Shown here: piece by piece, positions 63,308 to 64,000 of the stretch | Layout of the letters: every line of letters begins with the position of its first letter | Position numbering within the stretch: the first letter of the stretch is position 1 | NCBI RefSeq assembly: GCF_002754475.1 | Contig: NZ_PEFL01000003.1 | Span: forward strand, 62,001-126,000 | DNA from: Comamonas sp. 26 | GTDB taxonomy: Bacteria > Pseudomonadota > Gammaproteobacteria > Burkholderiales > Burkholderiaceae_C | Direction of reading: 5' to 3' | DNA length: 64,000 nucleotides | Notes under the pieces: generated by a model | The model's database searches: none | Told to the model about the DNA's origin: nothing | What the model saw: only the letters and a program-made list of their open reading frames with translations | Made by a program: the position numbers and the translations under genes

Positions 63308-64000
63308 ATGCCCATATTGATCGACGGAACCCCGCATGAAGACGGCATCTTCCCTCTGCAGCTCACGCAAGGTGCCCCCCACAAACTCAAGACCAGCCCC
63401 GGCCAGGGCAGCCTGAGCTTTGGCCCCAAAGAGCAACTGCCCAAAGCAGATTTGTGGCTGGCCGCCGATGCCTCCGTACTATGGCCTTGCTTTGACCCTT
63501 TTGCCACGCCCGCAGGATCGCCATGGCCGCGCAATTTTTACTATGCAGGCAATGACAGCGGCTTTTTTGCCTGGGCGCAGCGCCGCCCCATCGAAGGCTT
63601 TACCTGGTACCCGCAGCTGCAGCAAGATATGCATATCGATGCCAGCCAGTCGAAAATCCGTGAGCTGAGCATCCACCTTCAACAGGGTAATCGCGGCCAC
63701 ATCCATCTGAAACTGCCAGAGCAAGGCTTGCGACTGCATCTGCATGACCAACTGAGTCAGATCACGGTGACAGGCGGCCTGCCTGACAGCTTGAGTCTGA
63801 ACCCCGCCACCAGCAAAAAACCCGCCGATGCACCGTTGCAGTTGCCGGATATGGGCGCTTTGAAGAAAGTCAGCGCACTGGAACTGAGCAACGGCGCTGG
63901 AAAGCAGGCTATTTCGCTGCAAAGCCTGCTGCAATTTTCAGAGCTTAAATCGCTTGCTCTGTGGGGTAATCACAGTGATTTAGCCCTACTTTCAAGCTGT
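63308..64000 (+). CDS. N-terminal part of an unknown protein with a possible leucine-rich repeat (cut by window edge)
   Basis: An open frame of 231 codons starting at ATG 63308 (MPILIDGTPHEDGIFPLQL) without a stop before the window ends. It begins 9 bases after the kinase stop, so it is likely co-transcribed. A repeat-like stretch (ALKKVSALELSNGAGKQAISLQSLLQFSELKSLALWG) has leucine spacing of a leucine-rich repeat. No signal peptide or membrane segment. The function is unknown. Confidence 0.6.
   Translation, partial: MPILIDGTPHEDGIFPLQLTQGAPHKLKTSPGQGSLSFGPKEQLPKADLWLAADASVLWPCFDPFATPAGSPWPRNFYYAGNDSGFFAWAQRRPIEGFTWYPQLQQDMHIDASQSKIRELSIHLQQGNRGHIHLKLPEQGLRLHLHDQLSQITVTGGLPDSLSLNPATSKKPADAPLQLPDMGALKKVSALELSNGAGKQAISLQSLLQFSELKSLALWGNHSDLALLSSC

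Overview
The window reads as chromosomal DNA of a betaproteobacterium of the Comamonadaceae, most likely Comamonas or a close relative such as Delftia or Acidovorax. This is inferred from the high-GC codon use, the hpf-ptsN-hprK group, the divergent bamE/fur pair with a bamE-dapB-exbB-exbD run, and many copies of a short repeat ending in GCAGCTATCAAAA. No rRNA, tRNA, CRISPR array, plasmid origin or complete insertion sequence was recognised.

Layout. 1-6.1 kb: a truncated membrane protein, a PAP2 phosphatase, pyruvate kinase, a CPBP protease, aminopeptidase P and a TauE-type exporter. 6.4-10.0 kb: a tight four-gene envelope operon (possible RHH protein, PspA, YqiJ-like protein, flotillin) behind a good sigma-70 promoter. 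10.0-14.1 kb: murU, transketolase, GAPDH. 14.4-19.6 kb: rhomboid protease, a membrane/TPR protein, OsmC, a small conserved protein, pirin 1. 19.9-25.3 kb: aspartase, an HPF-like protein, ExbD/ExbB, DapB, BamE, Fur. 25.4-30.3 kb: a DUF1800/DUF1501 secreted pair, then hprK, ptsN, hpf. 30.8-36.3 kb: purC, SlyD, pirin 2, GST, LysR, a ModA-like lipoprotein. 36.4-43.8 kb: a DUF1439 lipoprotein, DUF924, acyltransferase, sterol-desaturase-like hydroxylase, amino-acid binding protein, DTW-domain TapT, methyltransferase, a zinc-ribbon protein and a VOC protein.

44.1-50.1 kb is the accessory part. It holds an unknown protein translationally coupled to a sensor kinase broken by a one-base frameshift, two adjacent 650-bp non-coding foldback elements, an AT-rich orphan gene and a NERD-nuclease/UvrD-like helicase. 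50.4-64.0 kb returns to core-like genes: MDR oxidoreductase/HxlR, pirin 3, glutathione peroxidase, PBP1A, PutP, a barnase-like RNase with barstar, TerC, a NarL-type response regulator with its intact sensor kinase, and a truncated possible leucine-rich-repeat protein.

Most noteworthy are the twin foldback elements (one internal hairpin shows a compensatory base-pair change between copies), the neighbouring helicase/orphan pair, the frameshifted kinase with an intact paralogue 16 kb away, the flotillin-PspA operon with an uncharacterised first gene, and a structured repeat found three times immediately 3' of leftward genes. Function calls rest on motif recognition by eye; no database search was run.
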